64,000 nt of DNA from the NCBI RefSeq assembly GCF_000729995.1, contig NZ_JNFG01000006.1, forward strand, positions 124,001 through 188,000. The letters run 5' to 3'. This DNA comes from Caballeronia sordidicola (lineage in GTDB: Bacteria > Pseudomonadota > Gammaproteobacteria > Burkholderiales > Burkholderiaceae). The translations under genes and the position numbers were made by a program. The notes under the pieces are model-generated. The model ran no database searches. It was not told the DNA's origin and was given only the letters and a program-made list of their open reading frames with translations. Positions 37,964-46,771 of the stretch are shown one piece after another; within the stretch, counting starts at the first letter, position 1, and each line of letters starts with the position of its first letter.

Positions 37964-39163
37964 TCACATCCGTTCGATAATGCCCGCCGCGCCCATGCCC
38001 GTTCCCACGCACATGGTCACCATGCCGTACTTCAGGTTGCGGCGGCGCAAGCCGTGCACGACCGTCGCGGCACGAATGGCGCCGGTTGCGCCAAGCGGAT
38101 GACCCAAAGCAATCGCGCCGCCAAGCGGATTGATCTTCGACGGATCGAGTCCCAGGTCCTGGATCACGGCCAGCGATTGCGCCGCGAATGCTTCGTTCAG
38201 TTCGATCCAGTCGATATCGTCCTGCGTCAAACCCGCCGCTTTCAACGCTGCGGGAATGGCTTCCTTCGGCCCGATGCCCATGATTTCCGGCGGCACGCCG
38301 CGCACTGCGAAGCTCACGAAACGCGCGAGCGGCGTCAGGTTGAATTGCTTGAGGATCTTCTCGCTGACCACGATCAACGCGCCCGCGCCGTCCGATGTCT
38401 GCGAGCTGTTGCCCGCCGTGACCGAACCTTTGGCAGCGAAGACGGGACGCAGTTTGGCGAGCCCTTCCATCGTCGTGCCCTCGCGCGGGCCCTCGTCGTT
38501 CCTGATCTCGCGTGCGTTGACGCGGATCTCGCCCGTCGCCAGATCCGGGAAACGTTCATTCAGCGTGAACGCGGCGATTTCATCGTTGAACTCGCCGGTG
38601 CGCTGCGCTTCCAACGCGCGTCGATGCGACTCCACAGAGAACGCATCCTGCGCTTCGCGGCTGATCTTCCAGCGCTCGGCCACGCGTTCGGCCGTCAAGC
38701 CCATGCCGTAAGCAATGCCGATGTTCTCGTCACGATCGAAGATATGCGGCGACAGCGACGGCTTGTTGCCCATCATGGGCACCATGCTCATCGATTCGCA
38801 TCCGCCTGCAATCATCACGTCCGATTCACCGACGCGAATCCGGTCCGCAGCCATCGCCAACGCGGTCACGCCCGAGGCGCAAAACCTGTTCACTGTCACG
38901 CCGCCGACCGAGTTCGGCAGGCCAGCCAGCAACGCGCCGATACGCGCCACGTTCAGGCCTTGCTCGCCTTCGGGGATCGCGCAACCGATGATCGCGTCTT
39001 CGATCAGCTTTGTATCCAGCCCCGGCACCTGCGCGACCGCTGAACGAATTGCGTGGACCAGCAGTTCGTCCGGGCGCGTGTTCTTGAAGATGCCGCGCGG
39101 CGCCTTGCCGATAGGCGTCCGGCTCGCGGCGACAATATATGCGTCCTGCACTTGTTTGCTCAT
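37964..39163 (-). CDS. fadA: Acetyl-CoA C-acyltransferase (thiolase)
   Basis: Cleaves 3-ketoacyl-CoA with CoA, the last step of beta-oxidation. The 399-residue protein has the acyl-accepting Cys95 (TVNRFCASGVTAL), the His in GGAIALGHPLGATGA and the second Cys in CVGTGMGAAG near the C-terminus. It follows the FadN-like gene after 160 bases that contain two hairpin repeats, and precedes the enoyl-CoA hydratase. Confidence 0.94.
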   Translation of the reverse strand: MSKQVQDAYIVAASRTPIGKAPRGIFKNTRPDELLVHAIRSAVAQVPGLDTKLIEDAIIGCAIPEGEQGLNVARIGALLAGLPNSVGGVTVNRFCASGVTALAMAADRIRVGESDVMIAGGCESMSMVPMMGNKPSLSPHIFDRDENIGIAYGMGLTAERVAERWKISREAQDAFSVESHRRALEAQRTGEFNDEIAAFTLNERFPDLATGEIRVNAREIRNDEGPREGTTMEGLAKLRPVFAAKGSVTAGNSSQTSDGAGALIVVSEKILKQFNLTPLARFVSFAVRGVPPEIMGIGPKEAIPAALKAAGLTQDDIDWIELNEAFAAQSLAVIQDLGLDPSKINPLGGAIALGHPLGATGAIRAATVVHGLRRRNLKYGMVTMCVGTGMGAAGIIERM

Positions 39164-39180
39164 TTTGCAGCTCCTGTGTC

Positions 39181-39281
39181 GACCAGAGTTGGCGCTTTAG
39201 CGCTTACTCTGGTCCCATGCATTTGCGTCGACTGGAGTTGGCGTGTCGGCTGGAGTTGGCGCTTCAGCGCTTACTCCAGCC
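39181..39281. repeat. Two covarying hairpin repeats in the beta-oxidation operon
   Basis: Copy 1 (39181-39214) pairs gaccagagt with actctggtc. Copy 2 (39248-39281) pairs ggctggagt with actccagcc. Each encloses a small inner stem gcgc/gcgc with a 4-base loop, and each is followed by ccatgc. The outer stems differ by compensating changes, so structure rather than sequence is kept. A partial copy lies between them at 39231-39243. Confidence 0.9.
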
Positions 39282-39323
39282 CCATGCCTTACTCCGGTCA
39301 ACGCACATGTGAAAGTACGCGCC

Positions 39324-41759
39324 TTAGTTACGAACCGGCTTGCCGGTCTGCAACATGCCCATGATCCGTTCCTGCGTCTTGGCAGTACCGAGCAAGTCGA
39401 CAAACGCACGCCGCTCCAGCGCCAGCAGCCATTCTTCATCGACGAGACTGCCTGCTTCCACATCGCCGCCGCACACCGCTTCCGCGATACGGCTAGCGAT
39501 CAGGAAATCGTGGTCGCTGATGAAACGGCCATCGCGCATATTCACGAGCGACGCCTTGATCGTCGAGATCGCCGAGCGTCCCGCGACGGGGATTTGCGTG
39601 GCACGCAACGGTGCGCGATAACCCGCCGCCGAAAGAGCCCGCGCTTCCTTCTTCGCGATATCGAGCAATTCATGCACGTTGAAAACGATCGTGTCGGACG
39701 GTTTGAGATACCCCATCGAACGTGCTTCCAAAGCCGAAGCCGAAACCTTCGCCATCGCGGCGTTTTCAAACGATTTCTGCACGAATTTCAAAAGATCGCT
39801 GGTTGCGTTCACGGCGCTGGCCGCGGTCGCTGCGCGCAACGCCGCTTCCTTAAGACCGCCGCCCGCGGGCACAAGACCTACGCCCACTTCCACCAGCCCC
39901 ATATAGCTTTCAATGTGCGCAACGCGCTTGGCCGAATGCAGCGCGAGTTCGCAACCACCGCCGAGCGCGATGCCGGACACCGCAGCAACGACCGGCACGC
40001 TCGCATACTTCACGCGCAACATGCCCTGCTGAAAGCCCTTCACGAACGGCTCGATACCCTTCGCGCCGCCCATCATGAACGCCGGCATCGCTTCTTCCAG
40101 GTTCGCACCGGCCGAGAACGCGCCGCCCGGATTGCCGAGCTTCAACGCGGACGTTTGCCAGATCACGACGCCCTTGTAATCGGCTTCGGCGAGTTCGATC
40201 GCCTTCGTCAGGCCTTCGATCACCGACGGTCCAATCGTGTTCATCTTGCTCTTGAACGACACGATCACGACATCGTCTTCGCCTGCGCGGTCATCAACCC
40301 AGGCGCGCACGGCATCGGTTTCAAACAGCGTCTTGCCGTAGGTTTTCGGATCGACACCCGCTTCGCCGATCAGCGGTGCGCGGAATACCTGTTTCTTATA
40401 AACATCGAGCGATGAACGCGGAATGAACCTGGCCGCAGCAGGCGACCACGATCCTTCGGCCGTATGCACGCCGCCTTTCTCGGCCACGGGACCCTCGAAT
40501 ACCCACGAAGGCAACGGCGCATTCGACAACGCCTTGCCTGCATCGATATCTTCCTTCACCCACTGCGCCACTTGCGTCCAGCCAGCCGCTTGCCAGCCTT
40601 CGAACGGGCCTTCGTTCCAGCCGAAACCCCAGCGGATAGCGAGATCGATATCACGGGCATTGTCTGCGACCGACTCAAGATGCACGCCGATGTAATGGAA
40701 CACATCGCGGAAAATGGACCACAGGAATTGGGCTTGCGGATGCTGCGATTCGCGCAGCAGCTTCAGGCGTTCCGCTGGCGGACGCTTCAAGATGCGGCCG
40801 ACGAGTTCGTCCGCCTTGCCGCCGCCATCGACGTACGTTCCCGTCTTCGGGTCCAGCACCTTGATCGCTTTACCTTCTTTCTTGTAGAAGCCGGCGCCCG
40901 ACTTTTGTCCCAAAGCGCCATTCTTCACCAAACCAGCGAGCACAGCTGGTGTCTCGTACATAGCAAAGAAAGGGTCATCAGGCAGGTTGTCCTGCATCGT
41001 CTTGATGACGTGCGCCATGGTGTCGAGACCGACCACATCGGCCGTGCGAAACGTCGCCGACTTCGCGCGGCCCAGGCGTGCACCGGTGAGGTCATCGACT
41101 TCATCGAAACGCAGTCCGAACTTCTCCGCCTCGGCAATCACCGCGAGAATCGAAAACACGCCCACGCGATTCGCGATGAAATTCGGCGTGTCCTTCGCCC
41201 GCACGACGCCCTTGCCGACCACGCTCGTCAGGAATGTTTCAAGCTGGTCGAGGATTTGAGGTTGCGTGGTATCGGTCGGAATGAGTTCGACCAGATGCAT
41301 GTAGCGCGGCGGATTGAAAAAGTGCACGCCGCAGAAACGCGCTTTGAGTTCGTCCGAAAAACCCTTCGACAACTCCGTTATCGAAAGCCCCGACGTGTTG
41401 GTCGCGAAAATCGCCTTCTCACCGATATACGGCGACACCTTCTTGTACAAATCGTGCTTCCAGTCCATGCGCTCGGCAATCGCTTCGATCACGAGATCGC
41501 ATTCCTTCAGCTTCTCGATGTCATCGTCGTAATTCGCGGGCTGGATGTATTGCGCGTCGTCCTTCACGCCGAACGGCGCGGGCGACAGCTTCTTCAGATT
41601 CTCGATCGCTTTCAACGCGATGCCGTTCTTCGGACCTTCTTTTGCCGGTAGGTCGAACAGCAGGACCGGCACCTGGGCGTTGATCAGGTGCGCAGCGATC
41701 TGCGCGCCCATCACCCCGGCGCCGAGTACGGCCACCTTGCGTATGTTCAGATTGCTCAC
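39324..41759 (-). CDS. 3-hydroxyacyl-CoA dehydrogenase / enoyl-CoA hydratase (FadN-like)
   Basis: An 811-residue beta-oxidation enzyme in the order dehydrogenase then hydratase, as in B. subtilis FadN and opposite to E. coli FadB. The start is GTG at 41759 with a ggag site seven bases upstream, giving MSNLNIRKVAVLGAGVMG, the NAD-binding motif. The dehydrogenase signature HFFNPPRYMHLVELIP lies near residue 150. The C-terminal crotonase part has GGAFSAGANLEEAMP and VAAVSGIALGGGCELAL. It lies between the acyl-CoA dehydrogenase and thiolase genes. Confidence 0.93.
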   Translation of the reverse strand: MSNLNIRKVAVLGAGVMGAQIAAHLINAQVPVLLFDLPAKEGPKNGIALKAIENLKKLSPAPFGVKDDAQYIQPANYDDDIEKLKECDLVIEAIAERMDWKHDLYKKVSPYIGEKAIFATNTSGLSITELSKGFSDELKARFCGVHFFNPPRYMHLVELIPTDTTQPQILDQLETFLTSVVGKGVVRAKDTPNFIANRVGVFSILAVIAEAEKFGLRFDEVDDLTGARLGRAKSATFRTADVVGLDTMAHVIKTMQDNLPDDPFFAMYETPAVLAGLVKNGALGQKSGAGFYKKEGKAIKVLDPKTGTYVDGGGKADELVGRILKRPPAERLKLLRESQHPQAQFLWSIFRDVFHYIGVHLESVADNARDIDLAIRWGFGWNEGPFEGWQAAGWTQVAQWVKEDIDAGKALSNAPLPSWVFEGPVAEKGGVHTAEGSWSPAAARFIPRSSLDVYKKQVFRAPLIGEAGVDPKTYGKTLFETDAVRAWVDDRAGEDDVVIVSFKSKMNTIGPSVIEGLTKAIELAEADYKGVVIWQTSALKLGNPGGAFSAGANLEEAMPAFMMGGAKGIEPFVKGFQQGMLRVKYASVPVVAAVSGIALGGGCELALHSAKRVAHIESYMGLVEVGVGLVPAGGGLKEAALRAATAASAVNATSDLLKFVQKSFENAAMAKVSASALEARSMGYLKPSDTIVFNVHELLDIAKKEARALSAAGYRAPLRATQIPVAGRSAISTIKASLVNMRDGRFISDHDFLIASRIAEAVCGGDVEAGSLVDEEWLLALERRAFVDLLGTAKTQERIMGMLQTGKPVRN

Positions 41760-41834
41760 GTTGTGTCTCCGGGAGAGGTGTTCGAAAAGACGATGCGCTA
41801 CGTCATTCAAGACGTAGCGCAGTGCAAAAGAGGC

Positions 41835-43622
41835 CTAGAACAAGGCTTCGTCGTAGTCCATCAGCGTCTTCGATCCGGCGCGCGCAGCGCGGATAGTCGA
41901 TGCCGTTTCAGGCAGCAGCTTGGCGAAATAGAACCGCGCGGTGGCGAGCTTCGCTTTGTAGAACGGATCGCCTGCGGCTTCCTTGTCCAGCGCGATGCGA
42001 GCCATGCGCGCCCAGAAATACGAGAACACCAGATGCCCGACCGTACGCATATAGGGCACGGCAGCGGCGCCGACTTCGTCCGGATTCTGCATCGCCTTCA
42101 TGCCGATTTCCATGGTCAGCTTCTGCACCTTGTCGCCAATGTCGGCGAGCGGGTTGATGAACTCCTGCATCTCCGGCTTCACGCCTTCTTCTTCCACGAA
42201 GTCGGTCACGAGCTTGCCGAACTTCTTCAGCTTTGCGCCCATGTCGCCGAGAATCTTGCGGCCGAGCAGATCCAAAGCCTGAATCGAATTCGTGCCTTCA
42301 TAGATCATGTTGATGCGGGCATCGCGAACGTATTGCTCCATGCCCCATTCGGAGATGAAGCCGTGGCCGCCATAGATCTGCATGCCCATGTTGGTGCCTT
42401 CGAACGCGTTGTCCGTCAGGAACGCCTTGATCACCGGCGTGAGCAAGGCGACGAGATCGGCGGCGTCTTTGCGCGTGGCTTCATCGGCGTGGGACAGTTC
42501 TTTATCGATGTTCAGCGCAGCCCAGTAGGTGAACGCGCGGCCCGCTTCGGCGTAGGCCTTTTGCGTGAGCAACATGCGGCGAACATCCGGATGCACGATG
42601 ATCGGATCAGCCGCTTTCTCTGGCGCTTTCGGCCCGGTCAGCGAACGCATTTGCAGGCGTTCCTTCGCGTACACGAGCGAGTTCTGATACGCGATTTCCG
42701 TTAGCCCCAGCCCTTGCATGCCAACGCCCAGACGCGCCGCGTTCATCATGACGAACATGGCGTTCAAGCCCTTGTTCGGTTCACCGACAAGCCAGCCCTT
42801 TGCCGAGTCCAGATTGATCACGCACGTGGAGTTACCGTGAATGCCCATCTTGTGTTCGATGGAACCGCACTTCACGCCATTGCGTTCGCCGGGAGCGCCT
42901 GCGTCAGTCGGAATGAACTTCGGCACGATGAAAAGCGAGATGCCCTTCGTGCCGATCGGTGCACCCGGCAAACGAGCCAACACGAGATGGACGATGTTCG
43001 CGGCCATATCATGCTCGCCGCTGGAGATGAAGATCTTGGTGCCGCTGATGGCGTACGAACCATCGCTATTCGGCTCGGCCTTCGTGCGCAGCAGCCCCAA
43101 GTCCGTGCCGCAATGCGGCTCGGTCAAACACATGGTTCCGGTCCAGGTGCCGTCGACGAGTCTCGGCAAGTACGTTTTCTGCAACTCCGGCGCGCCATGC
43201 GCGTGAACGCATTCATACGCGCCATGCGACAAGCCGGGGTACATCGTCCAGGCCTGGTTCGCCGAATTCAGCATTTCGAACAGCGCGTTGTTCACGAACG
43301 CGGGCAAGCCCTGGCCGCCGTATTCCGGATCGCAACCCAATGCCGGCCAGCCCGCTTCCACGTATTGCTTGTAGGCTTCCTTGAACCCCGTCGGCGTACG
43401 CACGACGCCATCGCCTTCATACGTGCAACCTTCGCTGTCGCCAATCTGGTTCAGCGGAAAAAGCACCTCGGCGCAAAACTTGCCGGCCTCTTCAAGAACC
43501 TGATTGATGGTATCCGCGTCGAGGTCGGCATGCTTCGGCATGTTCTTGACCTCGGCTTCCACATTGAGCAATTCATGCAAGACGAATTGCATGTCACGCA
43601 GCGGCGCTGTGTACTGTCCCAT
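41835..43622 (-). CDS. Acyl-CoA dehydrogenase
   Basis: FAD flavoenzyme for the first step of beta-oxidation, 595 residues, of the long bacterial subfamily with extra N- and C-terminal segments. The acyl-CoA dehydrogenase signature is seen in GTMCLTEPHCGTDLGLLRTK and the middle domain in ISGTKIFISSGEHDM. The C-terminal helical domain includes QIYGGHGFISEWGMEQYVRD and IYEGTNSIQALDLLGRKIL. It is the second gene of the cluster after the TetR regulator. Confidence 0.93.
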   Translation of the reverse strand: MGQYTAPLRDMQFVLHELLNVEAEVKNMPKHADLDADTINQVLEEAGKFCAEVLFPLNQIGDSEGCTYEGDGVVRTPTGFKEAYKQYVEAGWPALGCDPEYGGQGLPAFVNNALFEMLNSANQAWTMYPGLSHGAYECVHAHGAPELQKTYLPRLVDGTWTGTMCLTEPHCGTDLGLLRTKAEPNSDGSYAISGTKIFISSGEHDMAANIVHLVLARLPGAPIGTKGISLFIVPKFIPTDAGAPGERNGVKCGSIEHKMGIHGNSTCVINLDSAKGWLVGEPNKGLNAMFVMMNAARLGVGMQGLGLTEIAYQNSLVYAKERLQMRSLTGPKAPEKAADPIIVHPDVRRMLLTQKAYAEAGRAFTYWAALNIDKELSHADEATRKDAADLVALLTPVIKAFLTDNAFEGTNMGMQIYGGHGFISEWGMEQYVRDARINMIYEGTNSIQALDLLGRKILGDMGAKLKKFGKLVTDFVEEEGVKPEMQEFINPLADIGDKVQKLTMEIGMKAMQNPDEVGAAAVPYMRTVGHLVFSYFWARMARIALDKEAAGDPFYKAKLATARFYFAKLLPETASTIRAARAGSKTLMDYDEALF

Positions 43623-43709
43623 TTTTTCTTCTCCAAGTGTCCAGGAAGCTTGGGCTTTGGTCGCCGCCGAATCTGCCGTACTGCAGCCTTCTGCTGATCC
43701 GCGCGACGC

Positions 43710-44327
43710 CTAGTGGCCGTTGCTTTGATACGAAACAATCGTTTTTTCCAGCGCGTCCCGCGTCAGTTGCACCGCCTCCGGCAAGTGGAGGAAACGCGCA
43801 TCGTGATGCAGGCCGAGCGTGAAGCTATAGAGTTCGAACAGCATCAACGCCGGATCCGTGTCCGCCCGCAGATGCCCTTCGTCTTGCGCCTGTTTGATCG
43901 CACGCGTGAGCGCCGCTCGCCAGGTGGTCACGCTGTGCACGAGTTGCTCGCGGACCGCACTGTCAGCGCGATCGTCGTACTCCACCGCGCCGCTGATGTA
44001 GATACAACCCGTTGTCACTTCCTCGATGCGCTTTTCCATCCAGCGCGCCAGCATTGAACGCAAGCGCGGCAACCCGCGTGCTTCGCGCAAGCTCGGATAG
44101 AACACTTCGTCTTCAAAGCGACGGTGGTATTCCTTCACCACCTCCACTTGCAGATCCTCGCGCGAGCCGAAATGCGCAAACACACCGCTCTTGCTCATTT
44201 GCATCCGTTCGGCCAGCAAGCCGATCGTCAAACCCTCAAGTCCGTCGCGGCTTGCCAGGTCCAGCGCCGCATCGAGGATCGCGACTCGTGTCTGTTCGCC
44301 TTTTCGCATGATCTTTACCGTTTTCAT
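43710..44327 (-). CDS. TetR/AcrR family transcriptional regulator
   Basis: A 205-residue TetR repressor. The N-terminal DNA-binding domain includes TRVAILDAALDLASRDGLEG and the recognition helix MSKSGVFAHFGSREDL. The C-terminal ligand domain is unassigned. Start at 44327 (MKTVKIM) or 44309 (MRKGEQ). As the first gene of the beta-oxidation cluster, 87 bases before the acyl-CoA dehydrogenase, it probably controls it in response to an acyl-CoA. An inverted repeat lies upstream at 44345-44377. Confidence 0.9.
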   Translation of the reverse strand: MKTVKIMRKGEQTRVAILDAALDLASRDGLEGLTIGLLAERMQMSKSGVFAHFGSREDLQVEVVKEYHRRFEDEVFYPSLREARGLPRLRSMLARWMEKRIEEVTTGCIYISGAVEYDDRADSAVREQLVHSVTTWRAALTRAIKQAQDEGHLRADTDPALMLFELYSFTLGLHHDARFLHLPEAVQLTRDALEKTIVSYQSNGH

Positions 44328-44344
44328 TGAATCGAAATAAAATC

Positions 44345-44377
44345 GAACGGCCGTACTATTGTTATAGCTAGCCGTTC
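44345..44377. promoter_or_regulatory. Candidate operator of the TetR-controlled beta-oxidation cluster
   Basis: gaacggc (44345-44351) and gccgttc (44371-44377) form a 7-bp inverted repeat with a 19-base spacer, 18 bases ahead of the regulator's start. The left arm also forms part of the perfect palindrome acggccgt. Confidence 0.4.
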
Positions 44378-44513
44378 ATGAAACAAGCTTTTTTTTAGAA
44401 AACCGGGTCTAACTTCTGGCCACATCCATCGGACGAGTCCTAGTTTGTCCCGGTTTGTGGGCGGACAGCCAGTCGGGCCTGCCCGGGTTTGACCGCGCGG
44501 CGTTTTCACCACC

Positions 44514-45794
44514 TCAATCGTAGCGGCCGATGGTGAGCATTTTCATCATCATGCGATACGCGTTGTACGCGAGCCAGTTAAGCAGACGCTCACCAATGGG
44601 GCGCGCCGCGTATTGCTCGATGGTAATCGGGCGGCCGTCGTGGAAGGCGGCCAGGATTGCGTCGCGCAGCTTCACGATCTCGTTCTCGTGATTCACCAGC
44701 ACCATGTTCGCCTCATTGTTCAGCACGAGGCTCAATGCGTCCAGATTCGAGGACCCAACCGTAGCCCAATTCTCGTCCACCACGGCCACCTTGCCGTGCA
44801 GGATGGTTTTCTCGTATTCCGCAATCCGCACGCCGTACTTCAGAAGATTGTGATACAGGAACGGCGTGGCGTAATCCAGCGCGACAAACTCCTTTCGCCC
44901 GATCACCAGTGTGACGCGCACGCCACGCTGCGCTGCGCGCGCCAGCGCGCGGCGCAGCTTGCGCCCCGGCATGAAATACGGATTCGCGAGCATCACCTCT
45001 TTTTCCGCGTGCGAAATCGCGGCGAGATACGCTTTTTCGATTGCCCGCCGGTTGAGCAGGTTGTCACGGGCGACAAACGCCACGCACGGTTGATCGACTG
45101 CGTGGATCAGGCCCCGCCGGGCTCGCAGGCGTGCCCGCAATGCCCGCCGATTCGTTCTCACCGATGCACCCGGCGCAGGTTGCTGATCCTGTGGCCGCGG
45201 CGGCAGCGGCTTCACGCCGAGGCGAATTCGTTGCCATTGGAGATCGAAGGCTTCGCGCACGTCTTTGACCACCGGGCCTTGCGCTTCCAGCGCAAAATCC
45301 CAGCGCGGGTGATCGAGATGAACGCCGTTCTGCTCGAAGTCATCGACAATATTGATGCCCCCGCAGAACGCAATGTGATGATCGATAACCACCAGCTTAC
45401 GATGCGTCCGCGAAAATCCAAGCTGTCCGAACAGATGCGGGTTGTACACGCGATGCTCGACGTTCGCCTGAGCCCATTCATCGAAGAGCGTAAGCTTCGC
45501 GGTGCCTATACCGTCCGTGATCACGCGCACGTGCACGCCGCGACGGGCTGCGTTCATCAACGCGGTGGAAAGGGCGCGGCCGGCGGCGTCGTCGCAGAAG
45601 ATGTAGGTCTCGAGCGCGACGTCGTGCTTCGCCGCGTCGATGCGTTCAATCAGCGCCGGGAAATATTCCACGCCGGATTTGAACAGCCGCACCGTGTTGT
45701 TGATGGTGAAGCACAGCCGTACCGGGCGACGTCCGGCAAACAGGGCTAGCTTGAGTCGGGCGAACCGCCGTTTGGGCGTGCCGAAACCGATCAC
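44514..45794 (-). CDS. clsB: Phospholipase D family / cardiolipin synthase ClsB
   Basis: A 426-residue protein with two HKD phosphodiesterase motifs: the first in RTHRKLVVIDHHIAFCGGIN, the second in LHGKVAVVDENWATVGSSNLD. It lacks N-terminal membrane helices, as ClsB does, and should condense phospholipids into cardiolipin at the inner membrane. Its start overlaps the nudB stop by four bases (ATGA), so the two are translationally coupled. Confidence 0.88.
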   Translation of the reverse strand: MIGFGTPKRRFARLKLALFAGRRPVRLCFTINNTVRLFKSGVEYFPALIERIDAAKHDVALETYIFCDDAAGRALSTALMNAARRGVHVRVITDGIGTAKLTLFDEWAQANVEHRVYNPHLFGQLGFSRTHRKLVVIDHHIAFCGGINIVDDFEQNGVHLDHPRWDFALEAQGPVVKDVREAFDLQWQRIRLGVKPLPPRPQDQQPAPGASVRTNRRALRARLRARRGLIHAVDQPCVAFVARDNLLNRRAIEKAYLAAISHAEKEVMLANPYFMPGRKLRRALARAAQRGVRVTLVIGRKEFVALDYATPFLYHNLLKYGVRIAEYEKTILHGKVAVVDENWATVGSSNLDALSLVLNNEANMVLVNHENEIVKLRDAILAAFHDGRPITIEQYAARPIGERLLNWLAYNAYRMMMKMLTIGRYD

Positions 45795-46267
45795 CGGTTG
45801 TGCTCCGCGAGACGCTCGGGCAATTGCAGGATCGCCTCACGATTCGACGATGAAAAACACTTTGCCGCCGCCTCACGGAGCGGCAGCCAGAGAAACGCGG
45901 TGTGCTCGCGCGGCGCGAGCTTCACTTCCACACAATGCGGGACAAGCAGGCTGAACTGGTGCTCCACGTTACGCACGACGCCTTCTGCATAGCGATGCCG
46001 CCATTCGGGATAGATGTCGTATTCAATCCAGTGATGCCAGTCGAGCAGCGAGCGCTCTGGGACACCTACGCTGCCGACAACGATCCCCGTTTCCTCCGCG
46101 ACTTCGCGCGCTGCCGTCAGGACCAGCGGTTCGTCGATGTGATCTTTCGAGCCCGTCACGGACTGCCAGAAACCCGGCCGGTCGAAGCGCTCGATGACAA
46201 GCACCTCCATTTCGGGCGTATGGATGACAACCAGGACAGACTCGGGAATTTTCGGCGGTTTGGACAT
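45791..46267 (-). CDS. nudB: Dihydroneopterin triphosphate diphosphatase
   Basis: Nudix hydrolase of 158 residues that removes pyrophosphate from dihydroneopterin triphosphate in folate synthesis. The Nudix box runs from GSKDHIDEPLVLTAAREVAE to ETGI and matches the consensus. The start FWQSVTGS and the aspS-nudB-clsB gene order support NudB rather than a generic Nudix enzyme. Confidence 0.9.
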   Translation of the reverse strand: MSKPPKIPESVLVVIHTPEMEVLVIERFDRPGFWQSVTGSKDHIDEPLVLTAAREVAEETGIVVGSVGVPERSLLDWHHWIEYDIYPEWRHRYAEGVVRNVEHQFSLLVPHCVEVKLAPREHTAFLWLPLREAAAKCFSSSNREAILQLPERLAEHNR

Positions 46268-46505
46268 GGTGGAAACGTTGCGGCCTTTCTAAGAGGCTGG
46301 CCGAAGAATGTAACCTAAAAACGGGAAAAGGCGCACTCAGCGGCGGTTTCGTTTCGGATGTTGCAAATGGGTGACGGGTCGGAGGGCGCGGCCTTGATCA
46401 GGACGCTACCGGCCCATCAGTTCGTACCGTTTTAGATAAATTGCTGCTTCCGTCAAAAATTGTCGCGAAGAGCGCTTTTTCCAGGCTGCGACGTTACCGT
46501 TTTGA

Positions 46506-46715
46506 GCTTTATTCGGTGCTCCCAGCCGAACTGAGGAACGAGAAATCAAACGCAATCTATTCGCGGAATTGATGGAAGGAGTCGCCAAGTTAGCAGATCA
46601 GCACAAGGCTCAGGTACCGGTGCGCGAAGTCGAGACGGAAGTTCTGTTGTTAACTGATATTTCGGCCAAGGAGATCAACGCTCATACCGAAGCCTCTGTC
46701 TCAGAAACCCCATAA
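46506..46715 (+). pseudogene. Remnant of an HTH-type antitoxin gene
   Basis: The frame is open from 46506 to TAA at 46713-46715. It reads ...EEREIKRNLFAELMEGVAKL and then ADQHKAQVPVREVE...DISAKEINA. This resembles the N-terminus of short XRE/HTH antitoxins that pair with RelE-type toxins (pattern LFAELMEG...). The helix-turn-helix half is missing: the frame stops right where it should begin. No start codon exists at the family's usual position; the first ATG (46572) is inside the conserved part. No toxin gene was found in 46268-46505. Called a decayed fragment. Confidence 0.5.
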
Positions 46716-46718
46716 ACC

Positions 46719-46745
46719 GAAAAAGGCGCCTGCGGCGCCTTTTTC
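46719..46745. terminator. Bidirectional terminator downstream of aspS
   Basis: The stem ggcgcc (46725-46730) with ggcgcc (46734-46739) and loop tgc is extended by A5 and T5 that pair across. It begins four bases after the antitoxin remnant's stop and lies 27 bases beyond the aspS stop. Confidence 0.9.
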
Positions 46746-46771
46746 GTTTCAAACGTTGCTACTAGTCACGT

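Noticed and set aside
39181..39281. Reading the hairpin repeats as a CRISPR array or a terminator pair
   Set aside because: There are only two full copies, with no regular spacers and no T-run. The dyads and covariation fit an intergenic hairpin element instead.
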